A stretch of 64,000 bases of DNA from Aquilaria yunnanensis (Eukaryota; Streptophyta; Magnoliopsida; Malvales; Thymelaeaceae). The notes beneath the pieces were generated by a model. That model worked only from the letters and a program-made list of their open reading frames with translations. It was not told the origin of the DNA and searched no databases. This document shows, piece after piece, positions 33,566 through 45,471 of this stretch (within the stretch, counting starts at the first letter, position 1; each line of letters begins with the position of its first letter). Both the position numbers and the translations under genes were made by a program. The stretch spans positions 77,232,501 through 77,296,500 of the forward strand of contig CM077593.1 of the NCBI GenBank assembly GCA_039654915.1, given 5' to 3'.

Positions 33566-33584
33566 TGGCATCGTCTGTCGGAAC
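33566..33584 (+). other. Primer binding site
   Basis: TGGCATCGTCTGTCGGAAC, two bases after the LTR end, resembles the TGGCGCCGTCTGTGGGAA type common in Retand/Tat elements. Confidence 0.7.
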
Positions 33585-33732
33585 TCACTCCCAAGTTGCC
33601 GTCGTTGAAACTCGGAGTTCTAAGGATAAGGGACTCCCAAAGTCCCCGTCCGCGCCAGAGCCCTAACCGGCAATCGAATAGCCCCCGACAGGGACTTCCC
33701 TACCTGAGGAAGATCGCCCTCTGACCGTTACT

Positions 33733-35100
33733 ATGGGCTTCCTGTGTGAATTTCAGCATTCAGTGGTGGCTAAAATGACGCAGCAACTAGACCAGAGGTT
33801 GCCGCAACTGCCTTCGGATAGAAGGCCCCCTTCCCCGGCACCTCGAAGAGAAAAAAGTCCAAAATCAATTCACTGGAGTTCGGGAAGTGGGGATCAGCGT
33901 GATGAGTCCTCGACGGAAGATATACTCAGCAGGGCTCGCCCTACCGGAGAGGCGGGCCCCAAGCATCCCAGGGCTCCTCACCGAAGGAGCTCTTCCTCAT
34001 AAGAGAAATTGCAATCCCTAAAAAGGAGATGCCGCTCCTCGTTACTGGAGGCGTCTAAACAGCAAGAAGAAGAGCCCAGTGCCACTCTCCTCATGGAAAA
34101 AATCCTGAGGAGGCTAGAAAGAGTAGAGAGACAGGTAGCCCGGAAGCCTATGTGGTCTAGGTTATCAGAAACCTTCAATGGAGATGAGTCACCATTCACC
34201 CGAGCGGTGGTCGAAGCACCCATGCCAAGTGACTTTCGAGTGCCTCGTTTGGAAACTTACGATGGGCGAAGCGACCCCTAGGCTCACCTGACCAAATATA
34301 GGCGTAGCATGGTCCTGCATGGTGCTGATGATGCCACGTTGTGCAAGTGTTTCGAGGTCACTCTCGCCGGACCAGCCACGGCATGGTACAACTCATTGGC
34401 ACCGAGAACCACTATGGAATACCAAGAGTTGTCGACAGCCTTCACACAACAGTTCATTGGGAGCAAGCCGACGGTGAAGATGCTGGTTCAAATGTTCAAC
34501 ATAGCACAAAAAAATGGAGAGACTATACATGACTATGTCGAAAGATTCAATCGGGAAGCATTGAGTGTTCCGGACTTCAGGCCAGAAATATGCATCCTTG
34601 CCATGACGCGAGGACTTCAGAGAGATTCCCAGCTGTTCTACGAATTCTCCAAGGACCCCCCGGACACCCTCGGTGAATTTTATCGGAGGGCCGAACAGCA
34701 CATGACGGCTGAAGAGCTGAGGATGGGAGGACCAAAGCCTGATCACAACCATGCCGAAGGGCCGAGCCAACAAAATCGCTACCTAACCGAACTGGGGGTA
34801 CGACCTCGGAAGTCCAGAGGGAAAAGACCGTTAACCTTTACCCCCCTGAATACTAAAAGGGCGAACATACTCATGGCCATGGAAAGGCAAGGAACCCAAA
34901 TCCAGCGACCAAAGGCCATGACCTCGGACAACAAAAAGAACATGAAGAAGTTCTGTTAGTTCCACCGGGACCATGGGCACGATACCAAAGATTGCTTTCA
35001 ATTAAGGAAATACATAGAGTCCCTAATAAAGGGACAACTCCGGCGATACCTGCGAATGCCCTCTCCGAAGGCATGAAGAGAAGAGGACGGAAAAGGAGAA
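33733..35100 (+). pseudogene. Retand-type gag with premature stops
   Basis: One continuous frame from the ATG at 33733 is cut by stops at 34000, 34279 and 34957. Gag landmarks are LETYDGRSDP before the second stop, LAGPATAWYNSL, ELSTAFTQQFIGSK, ETIHDYVERFNREAL, and a C...FHRDHGHDTKDC zinc knuckle split by the third stop. Gag would package the element RNA. The same frame continues into protease, so gag and pol were fused or read in frame originally. Confidence 0.88.
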
Positions 35101-35178
35101 AATGAGTAGTATGACTCCGACACACGCCGAAACCGAAGCCCCAAAAGGCGTCCACCACCTCTAGCAAGAGTAATACAA

Positions 35179-35990
35179 ATGATCACTACAGGCTTGCTAT
35201 CAGCAGAAAGGAAAAGAAAAGCCAGGGAGATTTCGGTAATGGAATATGGGAACCCTTCAAAGAAGCTAGTTCGGAAGGACGGGTCCATCGTTATGTTCCA
35301 TCACGATGATCCACTGCTGATTATGGCAAGAGTAGGAAACTGGGACGTAAAAAGGGTGCTCCTGGATGACGGTTCCAATGATGATGTCTTATTCTCTAAC
35401 CTCCTACCGAGTTTGGGTATCTCAAGAGGTGAACTCAAGCCCGTCACTTCACCGACCTTTGGAGTAGGACCATTCGAACTCCCCGTCCTCGGCTGGATTG
35501 ATCTTCCCGTGATGCTAAAGGGAACGTCAATAAACAATAAAGACGAGCTGTTCACCTCCGCAATGGCAAGGTTCATCGTTATAGATGTTCCTTCGTCGTA
35601 CAACGCCATCCTCGGAAGGCAAACACAAAGAAACCTTCACATCCGCCCGGATGTAAAGTACTTAACTATCACCTTCACCACCAAAGATGGAGATGCGGAG
35701 ATCTTCATTGACCAAGGGGAGGTGAGGAAGGTGTTCGTCAAGGTGAGGAAGGCCCTAATGACGAACTGTGCACAAACTGCAGAAGCAAAGGTCACACCTG
35801 AGGGAAAGTCAAAGTGAGAAGGAACAGAAGATTCTGAAAAAATAGAGACGAAAGATATAGAACTTGTCCCAGGCCGAAATACCCGAATAGGGAAAAAATT
35901 GGCCGAAGGTGACAAAGAAAAGCTTTTATCTTTCCTGCTGATGAATAAAGATCTGTTTGCCTACTCGCCGAAGGACATGGGGTAGACCCT
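35179..35990 (+). pseudogene. Retroviral-type aspartic protease region
   Basis: In frame with gag. It carries VLLDDGSNDDVLF where Tat proteases usually have a D-G-G-S-S-A-D-type active site, then GVGPFELPVLGWIDLPVML and SYNAILGRQTQRNLHI. A stop at 35815 and a frameshift before 36060 break it. It would process the polyprotein if intact. Confidence 0.82.
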
Positions 35991-36059
35991 CGCGTAATTC
36001 AGCATAGCCTTAAAATAAAGCAAGAGGCAAAGCCTGTGTGCCAGAAAAAGTGAAGTCTC

Positions 36060-36935
36060 TTGGCGCACAAAAACAACTTTGTCAAAACCGAAGTCCAGCA
36101 TTTGCTAGATGCAGGCATAATCAAGGAAGTCAAATACCCTGAGTGGCTCAGTAACGTGGTTATCGCCACAAAAGAAGGGAGTCAAAAGCTCCGAATGTGC
36201 ATCGACTTCCGAAACGTGAATGACGCTTGCCCTAAAGATTCATATCCTCTGCCGCCAATAGATCAGCTGGTAGACTCAACCGCTAAGTATGGTCTCTTGA
36301 GTTTCTTGGATGCCTTCAGCGGGTACCACCAAATTAGGATGGATCCCGAAGACGAGGAAAAAATCACCTTCATCACCGAGGTTAGTACATATTGTTACAT
36401 CAGAATGCCCTTCGGGCTTAAAAATGCAGGAGCCACCTACCAGAGGCTAATGAACAGGGTCTTTAGCGACCAAATAGGGAGGAACATGGAAGTCTACGTC
36501 GATGATATGATAGTGAAAAGCAAGAAGCCTATCAGCCACATCACAGATTTGGAGGAAACGTTCCACCATATGAGAACCTTCAGAATTCGCCTTAACCTCG
36601 AAAAGTGCATCTTTGGCGTAAACGCGGGTAAGTTCCTCGGGTTTATGGTGTCGGAAAAAGGCATCGACGCCAATTCGGAAAAGCTCAAACCACTGCTGGG
36701 ATTTCGAACTCCTACCATGACAAAAGATGTGCAAAGGCTTACAGGGAGAATAATGTCCCTTAGCAGATTTATATCCAGGTATGGAGATCGCTGCCGACCA
36801 TTCTTTAAAGTCCTTACCAAAGTAGCAAAAAATGGTGGCAACCTTGGTAGCAACCCTTGGAACGAAGATTGTCGTAAGGCCTGGGAAGAGCTTAAGGTCT
36901 ACCTGACCCGTTTACCAACACTTCGGCAGCCGTGA
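36060..36935 (+). pseudogene. Reverse transcriptase
   Basis: An open 291-aa stretch with RT blocks in order: SQKLRMCIDFRNVNDACPKD (about 41-60), FLDAFSGYHQI (82-92), MPFGLKNAGATYQ (116-128), the catalytic YVDD (146-149), and FLGFMVSEKGI. These copy element RNA into DNA. The N-terminal fingers region before 36060 lies in another frame, and a stop follows at 36933. Confidence 0.92.
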
Positions 36936-37160
36936 GATGGGGAACCCCTTATACTGTACCTCGCTGTCTCCGAAAAAGCACTACGTTCAGTGCTTGTGAA
37001 GGAGAAGGGGGTGGAACAATGGCCAATATATTACGTGAGCAAATCCGTGCATGGCGCCGAAATCGGGTATCCCTTATTACAAAAAGCTATTTATGCTTTG
37101 GTACTTGCGAGCAGAAGGTTGCGCCCGTATTTCCAAGGTCACCTTGTTATCGTCTGAAGT
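36936..37160 (+). pseudogene. First RNase H (gypsy type), degenerate
   Basis: Same frame as RT after the stop: LYLAVSEKALRSVLVKEK, then QWPIYYVSKSVHGAE and ALVLASRRLRPYFQGH, which are the connection/RNase H blocks of Tat elements. The catalytic carboxylates are reduced, as expected where a second RNase H has taken over. Confidence 0.75.
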
Positions 37161-37319
37161 AACTTACCCCTTCGGGACATCAAGAAAAAGGTAGACCATT
37201 CGGGGAGGCTTTCCAAGTGGTGCATAGAGCTCGGTGAGTATGACATCACTTATGAACCGAGGAAAGCAATAAAAGCTCATGCTTTAGCGGACTTCATTGC
37301 CGAAGTACCAGTTTCCGAA

Positions 37320-37725
37320 AGTGAACAATCAAACCTCGGCAATATTGAGCCAGAATGGACCCTGTTTGTGGATGGAGCCTCCGGTTCTAAACATCAAGGA
37401 GTCGGAGTAGTTATTCACGGTCCCGAAGGCATGGAAGTCATGAATGCCATCAAATTTGGGTTTCGCGTCACTAATAATGTGGCTGAATACGAAGCCCTTA
37501 TAGCAGGATTGCACTTGGCTAGAAGGATTGGCATAAGGAACATGAAAGCCCATAGTGATTCCTAGCTAGTGGTCTGACAAATGGCAGGGGACTATACCGC
37601 GAAGGATCCAACTTTAGCAAAATACCACAAACTCGTTTTAAAGCTCGTGCAAGAGTTCGATGCGGTGCACATTGAAAATGTGCCTCACCGAGACAATGCT
37701 GAAGCTGACAGCTTGGCCAAATCAA
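37320..37725 (+). pseudogene. Second RNase H (archaeal type, aRH)
   Basis: EWTLFVDGASGSKHQGVGVV, NNVAEYEALIAGLHLARRIG and a HSDS motif supply the D-E-D residues of an archaeal-type RNase H, followed by VQEFDAVHIENVPHRDNAEA. Two stops (near 37563 and 37575) interrupt it. This extra domain is a Tat-lineage hallmark. Confidence 0.85.
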
Positions 37726-39005
37726 AAAGGTTCACCAAAGTGTTGAGCCACCCAAGCATTGCGGTAATGAGCATCGCAACCTCGGAAAAAGGGTGGAAAA
37801 CCCCTATACAGAGGTATCTCACAACCTCGGAGCTTCCCGACGACCCTCACGAAGCAGCAAAAGTGCGAAAATGTTCCGGACAATATTTCCTGATTGGGGA
37901 AGAACTGTACAGATAGGGGTATGCAAGTCCATTGCAGAGGTGTGTCAACGAAAAGGATATCGAGACAATTCTCGAAGAAGTCCACTAGGGGATCTGCGGT
38001 TCCCATGTTGGAACTGATGCCTTGGCAGGAGTAGCACTCCGCCAAGGGTATTTTTGGCCCACTTTGAGAAAGGACGTAAGGCAGTTTGTCCGAAAGTGTG
38101 ACAGTTGCCAAAGACACGCCACCATCCAAAGGTTGCCCTCGGAATTAATAACCTCAGCTGACTACCCTTGTCTTTTTGCAGTCTGGGGCATTGATCTCAT
38201 CGGAACATTCCCGACAACACCCGGAGGAGCGAAGTTCTGTGTGGTTGCAATAGATTACTTCACTAAATAGGTTGCGGCAGAGCCCCTAGCAACCATTACT
38301 ACGAAGGAAATACAAAATTTCGTCTGGAAAAGCATCATATGCAGATTCGGCATACCGAGGGTGATAGTAGCCGATAATGGTTCCCAATTTATTGATAAGG
38401 GATTCCAAGAATTCATCACCGACCTCAGAATAAAGATGCACTTCACCCCGGTAGCTCACCCTCAGAGCAACGGACAAATAGAGGTGACCAACAGGATCAT
38501 AAAAGATGGTCTAAAAAAGAGATTGGGAGAAGCAAAGGGAAAATGGCCAGGAGAACTTCCTAGTGTACTATGGAGCTATCGGACAACACCCCGGAGAGCA
38601 ACGGACGAGACACCTTTCTCTCTCACCTTCGGTACAGAGGCCATTATTCTTGTTGAGGTTGTGCAGCCATCAGTGAGAATACAAGTGTTCGGTGAAGAAG
38701 AAAATGACCTTGGGTTAAGAACAAAGCTCGGCCTGATTGATGAACACAGAGAGGTGGCCGAACTTAGAAGGAAAGCCTTTCAGCAAAGGGTGGCCTCAGC
38801 CACGAATATGCGTGTTAGGTAAAAGGGAATAAGGAAGGGAGACCTCGTCCTACGAAAGGCTGAATTTGAGCCCCGAAAACCATCTCACGGGGCATTTCGG
38901 TCGAACTGGGAAGGGCCTTATTTGGTGCTCGACGAAGTTGGAAAAGGAGTCTACAAGCTAGGAGATACCGAAGGCGGAGAATTGAAAAATACATGACATT
39001 CGGAT
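37726..39005 (+). pseudogene. Integrase with premature stops
   Basis: The zinc-binding H-H-C-C part lies at GSHVGTD...RKCDSCQR (about 37995-38110). The D-D-E core shows WGIDLIGTFP, VADNGSQF and HPQSNGQIEVTN. A C-terminal GDLVLRK...NWEGPYLV segment ends near 38990. Stops at 37915, 37987, 38268 and 38820 break it. It would insert the DNA copy into the genome if intact. No chromodomain is seen, as expected for Tat. Confidence 0.88.
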
Positions 39006-39470
39006 GCCTTGAAGAGATTCTCTGCTTAGAATTTCGGTGAAAAAATTGTACAAGTCAGAAAATGTTTCTAAGTACAAAAATTTCTTTCCACCAAAGAGGT
39101 TCTCACCGAACACAGCTCAAGCAAGTTCTTACAAGAGTCACGAGCCCTTTCCGAACACGATTGAGTCATTTTCCCATCAATAAAGTTCACCAAATACAGC
39201 CACCAAACACAGGAAAAAATTGCTTAAGGGAATTCATCGAACATGATTCTTTTTTCTGAAGATGATTGGCGCAACGAGTGAAACATGGTTTTCCGAAGTC
39301 CCTTGACCAAATGTGGTCGGGACAACTGGAAATGAACGTTATCGCTCAAAAGACTTAGCCAAATTTCACAAAGGAAAAAAGAAATTCCATTGAAGAAGGC
39401 TTTATTAGAAGGAGAAAGTTACAAGAAGAAAAATACAAAGGAAAAGAAGAAGACAAAAGCCCTAAAAAAT
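39006..39470 (+). other. Spacer between pol and antisense gene, no gene
   Basis: Untranslated sequence of the element; the short frame at 39062-39259 has no family features. Confidence 0.5.
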
Positions 39471-42112
39471 CTAAGGGACCCTGTTATCGTGGGAAGTTCC
39501 TGTTCCCGCATCTTTAGCCACCACCTGCGGTGCCGGAGGAGGGGCAAAAGGTAGGTTGAGGAACTCGACCTTAGACCACGTCTAGCAAGGTCCCTCGGGA
39601 ATATCCAGGGCAGCAAGAAAGGAGAGGTCTAGATCTGGGTACTTCGACCGAACTTGGTGGCGAGCCAGTCAGAAGCCGTCGTGAAAGGCAACTTTAGTTG
39701 CCTGAACAACCTTGTTTTTCTCAATGGACAAGTTCCTCACCTCGTTGCTCAGATCAACAACCTTTCCCTGCAGGGTCTTCACCTTCTTTTTCCTCTTTGT
39801 ATCTTTCTTCAGTGCCCCGACCTTGGCCCGAAGTTTGGTATTTTCAGCAAGGGCCTTCGCCAAGATAGCAGAATATTCCTCTTTCTCCTTTTCAAGGGCC
39901 TTGTTGGCCGAAGTCAAGGTCATGACCTTTTCATCGAGGTCGGACATCTTCTTGGAAAAATCCTTCAAGAGGTCCTCCTGGCCCTTTAAGAATTCCTCCC
40001 GAAGATTGGCAACCTCCTCATTGGCAATACGGCTCAACTCAGCGTTCGTCATGACCGAGTTGACGCAGAAGACCTTGGCCTTCCCCAATTTATCTTTGGC
40101 CCAAGCCCGGACTGAAGATTGCTTCATTGCCCAAGCCCAAACGTGTCCACTATACCCTAGGAGTTGCAAGAAAGGAAAATGTACTTAGTCAAATATGCGT
40201 GAGGAAAGCTAAACATTTAGAAAGTTGGGAATGGAGAAAAATTGAAGAGGCCCGAAGGACTACCTGAGCAGCGTGCTCGGAAATTTTAGCGGCGAGGGTG
40301 TCCTTGTTAGCGCACTCCTCGGTGACTTCCTTGAAGGAAGCCTGAGTGAGCACGCCCCTCGCCATCTGAGGAGCCATCTCTTGGCAATCAGCAGAGAACA
40401 AATTCATGTCCTCCGTGAATGACCAAAATGGCTCCCTGGGAACCTTATCCTTTGGGATGTGGGAATCCCGAAGAGCCTGCCTTCGAGCATGTTCCACTGC
40501 CCAGGCTGAAGGTGCCAGCTCCTCTGCAAAAAAATATAAAAAAATAAAAAAAAAGAAAAAAGAAAAAAAAACAAAACAAAGTAAAAAGTCTCATGAGGAA
40601 AGCATTCCTTAGTCATGTATCTACGAGATTAAGAAAGGTTTCATGAGGGAAGCAAACTTGGCGGAACTTCAGCAATGTCATCATCGTAGTCCCGCACCTC
40701 CTCTACATCGACAGGGATGTGCTTGCCCTTGCTCTTTCGGTGGTTGTTGATTTCTTATGCGACAAGGTCTGCGGCCGAAGAGCCCAAAATGTCTGTCGAT
40801 ATAGCGGGGCTCCGAGAAGCAGTACTAGTGGCGTCGACGGAAGGATCGGCGGGAGTTTCAGCCTTCTCGGCAGGAGTTTCAGGCTCCCCGTCGACCTCGG
40901 TGGCGTCCTCCGGGGGAGGGGGAAGGAGTTTCTTCCTCTTTTTCTTAGCAGAAGACAGCCCACTCCTTGAAGTCTTTTGCCTCTTGAGGGCGCCCTTCTT
41001 CGTCCGATCCTCCTCCTCGGCCTGACCGAGGAAGAGGGATTTGTAGAAGGCCGCTGACTGATCGCCCATTTCTGGAAAAGGAGGAAAATATCAGTGTAAG
41101 TACAGGCGAATACTTATGCTAAAAATTGTGAAAGAAACTTACTTTCGTAAAGGGCTTCATAGGTGAGCTCCCTCCGAAGGAGCATCACCAGCCAAGACTT
41201 CTTCCCGTCGGTGGCAAGAGCTAGCATGCCGAGGTCTGTCTTGTGCTCCTTAATAACCCCTAGCTCCCGAAGGACCTCCTTGGTCATGAACTTCCATCTG
41301 ATGGGGAAGGGGTATAAGGAGCGTGGAGAGATCTCAGGATCCCAGTCGGTGACAACCCGAATATGGCTGTCGAGGTCCACAAACCACACCGACAACTCAA
41401 GAGTTATCAGCTTTTTGGGGTCCCCGACATCCGTCTCCAGCTTGCCCCAAGCCCACTTAGTCGACATGTACGACTAAGCCTCCTCCACCTTCAGGAAAAA
41501 GAATTTCTTTTGCCACCCTCGCCAACTATCTTTAGTGTCGATGGTGAACATATATTTCTTGCTCCCAGATGCCCGAGGTAGCATGAAATAAAAGCCATCC
41601 TTTGGGACCGGATAGAGCTTATAGCACTGCATGAACAAAATGAAATGGGGCTCTATTTTGAAGGACCCACACATGCAGAGAAAAGCATTAAAATAGCAAT
41701 ATGAATTAGGAGGAAGTTGATTCACGGCTATGCCATGGAATTGGCAAAAGTCACAAATCATCCGGTGAGGAGGAAACCGAAGTCCGACATTCAGTTGGGC
41801 ATGGAAAACGGTAATCTCATCCTTCCTATTCATAAAACTAAAATGCCCAATGTGGGGTAATCTGGTGGTGGCGTAAGAAGGGAAGAAGAACTTGGTGGTC
41901 CAGTTCGTTACTTTTTCCGGAGTGGAGCAACAAGGGTGAGACATGAGAGGCATCCAGCTCTCAGGAATAGGGTTGACAGATGCAAGAGGAGTAGGAGAAG
42001 ACATGTTTGGGAAAGGAGAAAGAAGGATTTCGAAAAAGAGAAAAATGACTTCTAAAAGCTAAAAAAGACACCCACCGAAGGTTTTGCCGAAGTCTGGATT
42101 AGAAGACGCCAT
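39471..42112 (-). pseudogene. Antisense extra gene (aORF), gypsy-type transposase_28-like
   Basis: Reads against the element. The first part (42004 to 41114) has DEITVFHAQLNVGLRFPPHR, an LPPNSYCYFNAFLCMCGSF block and a WRGWQKKFFFL block, the pattern of the 'transposase (putative), gypsy type' domain often found antisense in Tat/Retand elements. One in-frame TAG (near 41471) breaks it. A GTAAGT...CAG intron (41072-41142) joins it in phase to an acidic, Lys/Pro-rich exon (40755-41071). Later exons lie at 40266-40520 and 39471-40155, the latter forming a coiled coil (about 39700-40050) with stops at 39669 and near 39593. ATG 42112 (MASSNPDFGKTF) or 42004 could be the start. Function is unknown; not a true transposase by evidence here. 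Confidence 0.78.
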
Positions 42113-42242
42113 TGTAAGTGGTGGCCGGAAATCGCTCCGCCGCTAACACCGCCGCAAATAGGGAGAGAAAAAAGCTCGAAAACAGAGAGAGCAGGAAGCA
42201 AAAGTAGAAGAAAGCAAATGGGGCTTATGACGGGAGGAAGGT

Positions 42243-42249
42243 TTATATA
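42243..42249 (-). promoter_or_regulatory. Antisense TATA box of the extra gene
   Basis: CTATATAAAC on the - strand (42241-42250) lies about 130 bp before the ATG at 42112, with a pyrimidine-rich leader between. It suggests that the antisense gene had its own promoter. Confidence 0.55.
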
Positions 42250-42250
42250 G

Positions 42251-42752
42251 ACCGAGGAAGGCTAGCTGCCATAACTACTGCGCGAAGGTGAATCGTCGCC
42301 ATAATTGCTTTTCGAAGGTGAAAAGACGTGGCTGGTATAACCAAGGCAGCCACCTCCAACCGCCGCATGACACATGTCACCCAGGACATAGCTAGTGTGA
42401 CCGATGCGACCTCCCCCAATCATTGCGTTCCGCGTGTCAACCAGCGCGCGAACCAAGGGACACATTCTCTGTGACGCCAAAAATCTGGGCACGTCGCTCT
42501 AGACTGACATGCCTAGTTACGAGGCGTGATGGTCTATTGACCTGCAATGGAAAAAGTAGAAATAAAGAGACTTGACATCTCGGGGACACCAAGGGATTGA
42601 CCGAGAAGCAAGGAGTAATACTTGAACGGGTAGAGTGCGCCTTCGGGCCTCAAAGTTCGTCTTTTTTCAAAAAGGCATCCCACCCCAAGATGTGTAAGGT
42701 GCCTCTAGAATATATAGTCAAAGTCTCCACCTCGACTTTTCGAGAGGGGCAT
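42251..42752 (+). other. 3' untranslated region and polypurine tract
   Basis: No gene seen. The stretch CGAGAGGGGCATG at 42740-42752 precedes the 3' LTR and contains the probable polypurine tract GAGAGGGG. Confidence 0.6.
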
Positions 42753-43631
42753 GTGATAGCCGAAGTGATATCGCCCTCCAAACATAGGAGCTTCGGTCAA
42801 AGCACCGTGCTTGAGAAACCGAGTGCCACCCGTACAAGGAAAGGCATCGACCTCGGAAGGAGGGGGCCTGGCGCCCCTAGCGCTCGACCTCAAGATTCCA
42901 TCAACTCCCCTAAGAACGACACTACTGACCTCGGGAAGAAATCGCGCACCGACCTCGGTAGCGCTATTGAACCAGCCGCCTTCGACAGGAGAGAACGTCC
43001 CCGAAGGAGAATCTTCAGTGTTGAGAAAATCCCCGAGCTATTGAGGAAACCTCGGAAGAAGGACCCTTGGTCCGGAGGGTGACCTTAGCCAGAGGAGCCT
43101 CGGAGTACGGCAAAAGCATTTAATGAGCCTCTGACATGTCATCTACAGGGGCTACACACCGCCCTCATACACGCTGTGACATGCTGTGACTGCATACGTC
43201 CTGTCATCTAAGGCTATTCCGGCCCTAGACCACGGCCTGAAGAGCCTACAGATGGCTGGAGGTCCCCAGGCCCAAGAAGTACAGATTAAATCCGACCAAA
43301 CACGTGTCACAATCTGAACGGATCGTCCTCCCCTTTATATACTAAAGAAATGGTTCCAGGAGGGGGCTCTCGGACTCTCTCTTCCCCTCCAAAAAATACA
43401 ACACAGGGAAGAATCTCCCTTGATTCTACACTTCATTTCCACTTCTGAAACACTTACTTGGGCGTCAGAGGCTCCCCCGCTGGAAAAACACTCCGGGGAC
43501 CTCCTAACCCTCATTTTTCTGAGCATTTCAGGCGGTCTTCCTCGGGGTTCAACTTCTCCAAGTGTTCTTTGCTCACCAGGAGTCCTTGCTGCCCTCACTA
43601 TTTCACGCAGTGAAGATGCTGTTGGGCATCA
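42753..43631 (+). mobile_element. 3' LTR of the Retand-like element
   Basis: 879 bp, TGATAGCC...GGGCATCA, with the TATA box at 43334-43342. Close to the 5' LTR apart from scattered changes and the missing G-run insert, which implies a fairly recent insertion. Confidence 0.92.
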
Positions 43632-43832
43632 GGTAACTTGTCAAAAAGGCTTAGGGTGGTTCCCAAATCCCATCGCTAAATTATAGCGACAGCCTAATTC
43701 CTTACCCTCAAGGGTTTATGTACGGAGAGGATTAATTCGGGTCGTAGCTTTTTGTGGGCCGTGTTGAGACTAGTGTCTCAGAAGGCAAATACACTACTTT
43801 GCTACTTGAAACCAGTGAAGGCTTGGAGACCA
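43632..43832 (-). other. Leader of region B between two insertions
   Basis: Continues the leader broken at 32644; matches 12354-12550. No gene. Confidence 0.7.
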
Positions 43833-45248
43833 TGTTAGTGTTGTGCCCAAAAAGCCAATCATGAGATGATTGTGTTTTTGCACATTGAGTCATGATATTT
43901 TATTGAGGCATTAATCCAGCAATTTTGTTTGTTGTTTTGTTTCTGCGTAACGTAATAAACATAATTGTAACCCTAGAATAATGATATTCTTAAACGTCCC
44001 TAGTCTAGTATTATTGTGGAGCGGGTTGCAATAATACATAATGACTAGCATATGTGGAGACTAATATGAGATATGTAGTCTACATATGGGTACAAGTTGG
44101 AGAACTTGTGTACTGGATCGACCCACCATGAGAACACTTCATGGATCGTTATATGAGTGTCATAAGTGATTCTCATAGTGATCATGGTATATGTAGTCCT
44201 TCGACCTAAGATCATCAAGGTTCCCTACATGTGAGTCACATACTTTGATACTTTCCTTTGTTGCTCATAACTGAGAGAACTTGAAGGAGGTCATTGGGTA
44301 TGTCACATATCATGCGAAGGGATTTGTATGATCAAGATGGGATTTGTCCCTCCTATGTAACGGGAGTGATATCTTTGGGCCCCTTGATAGAGTGAGACTT
44401 AGAAAATGCATGGCCATGCTCCGATGAGTTGATATATGATATCAATGTCATCAGTTTAAGTTGGTCTACTCAGTAATCAAGAAACCAAAGATTGGGCTAT
44501 ACGAGAGTGACACATTCCATGTCTCGTGCTTAGTCTTGATATCTTGGACAAAGGGACAATGGCATATATTGGTGATGATCATAAAGGTTTAGTCGATTCA
44601 CCGACAATCTTGTCACTTGGGTAGCAATGATGTGTTGCTAGACACCGCTCATTGCTTATGATCATAAATGTGATTTATGATCATTGCCAACATGGCAAGA
44701 GCCTATTGGGCCGCACACATAGAGCTATTTGGATCATTAGAGTGCATGGGCTAATTATTTGGGTTATGGTTTCACTTTAATTTCATATTAATAATGGGCC
44801 AAGGAGTTGAGCCATTATTAAGCCTGAAATTAAATCCTAATTGGATTAGGGCTTTGAAACCCATTAGGCCTGGAAGTTGAGTCTCACTATAAATACAACT
44901 TTTAAGTGAGAAATTCGCAGGTCTCCTTGCCCTAGCCTCCCAAAAGGACAGCCGCACTCTTCTCTTGCAATTCCTTGGAGGACGCAAGCTAGCACTGCGA
45001 GAGCAAGAGAAACGCATCTGCCGGGATGTGGTGGAAGCATGGTGATCCCGAGAGGCTCGTGTGGATACCATAGAGAGCCTGAACACGTCAACTGTTCAGG
45101 TTTTGTGATTCGGCTCTACAGTTGAGTGAGAGATCTCAACCGAAAATTAGGTATGAAATTTTTGAACACCCGGTTTACCCCGTTTCACTTGGATCCTGGA
45201 GGGTTTCGGTTAAATTCCGCTGCGCTGTTTGGCTCTCGAAACCCAACA
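43833..45248 (+). mobile_element. Solo LTR, unclassified family, 1416 bp (copy 2)
   Basis: TGTTAGTGTTGTGCCC...GAAACCCAACA, flanked by GACCA at 43828-43832 and 45249-45253. It has exactly the same length as, and looks near-identical to, the copy at 20463-21878 in opposite orientation. The TATA box TATAAATA lies at 44888-44895. No coding part or primer site is attached. Confidence 0.93.
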
Positions 45249-45471
45249 GACCACGGTCTCACAAGGACAACAACACCAATTCCGCTTTGAAAGAATGTGT
45301 TTGAGTTAAGGCAGCTTAGTGTAGAGCCTTATGTCATGAATGCATGTTGCATGCTTACAACAAGCAAGTACAGTACATGAGTCCACAGAAAGATAAGCGA
45401 AGCAAAACAAAAAAAATAAACCAAACTTTATAGGCTCAACTCACAAGAGTTCCCTAGCGGAGTTGCCAAGC
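45249..45471 (-). other. Leader of region B and primer binding site
   Basis: The last part of the leader. The primer site TTGGCAACTCCGCTAGGGAA on the - strand (about 45450-45469) abuts LTR 3. Confidence 0.7.

Larger units (their letters stand above)
32645..43631 (+). mobile_element. Complete Tat (Retand-like) Ty3/gypsy element, decayed
   Basis: It is flanked by GGTAG (32640-32644) and GGTAA (43632-43636), a 5-bp target duplicate with one change. Both LTRs run TGATAGCC...GGGCATCA. Order: 5' LTR, primer site, gag, protease, RT, RNase H, a second archaeal-type RNase H, integrase, an antisense gene, polypurine tract, 3' LTR. The dual RNase H and the antisense extra gene are Tat-lineage marks. 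The coding strand is opposite to the host element. Many CGA/TGG-to-stop changes fit decay by cytosine deamination after methylation. Confidence 0.93.
25542..45471 (-). mobile_element. Non-autonomous Tat element, internal region B, with nested insertions
   Basis: Same plan as region A: palindromic repeats, gag without pol, leader and primer site. It is expanded by a Retand-like element (32645-43631) in the leader and a solo LTR (43833-45248). The primer site on the right (about 45451-45470; TTGGCAACTCCGCTAGGGAA on -) joins LTR 3. Confidence 0.88.

Noticed and set aside
34393..34773. 126-aa - strand frame across gag
   Set aside because: Shadow of the gag frame on the other strand, no domain.
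39712..40188. 158-aa + strand frame
   Set aside because: Shadow of the antisense coiled-coil exon.
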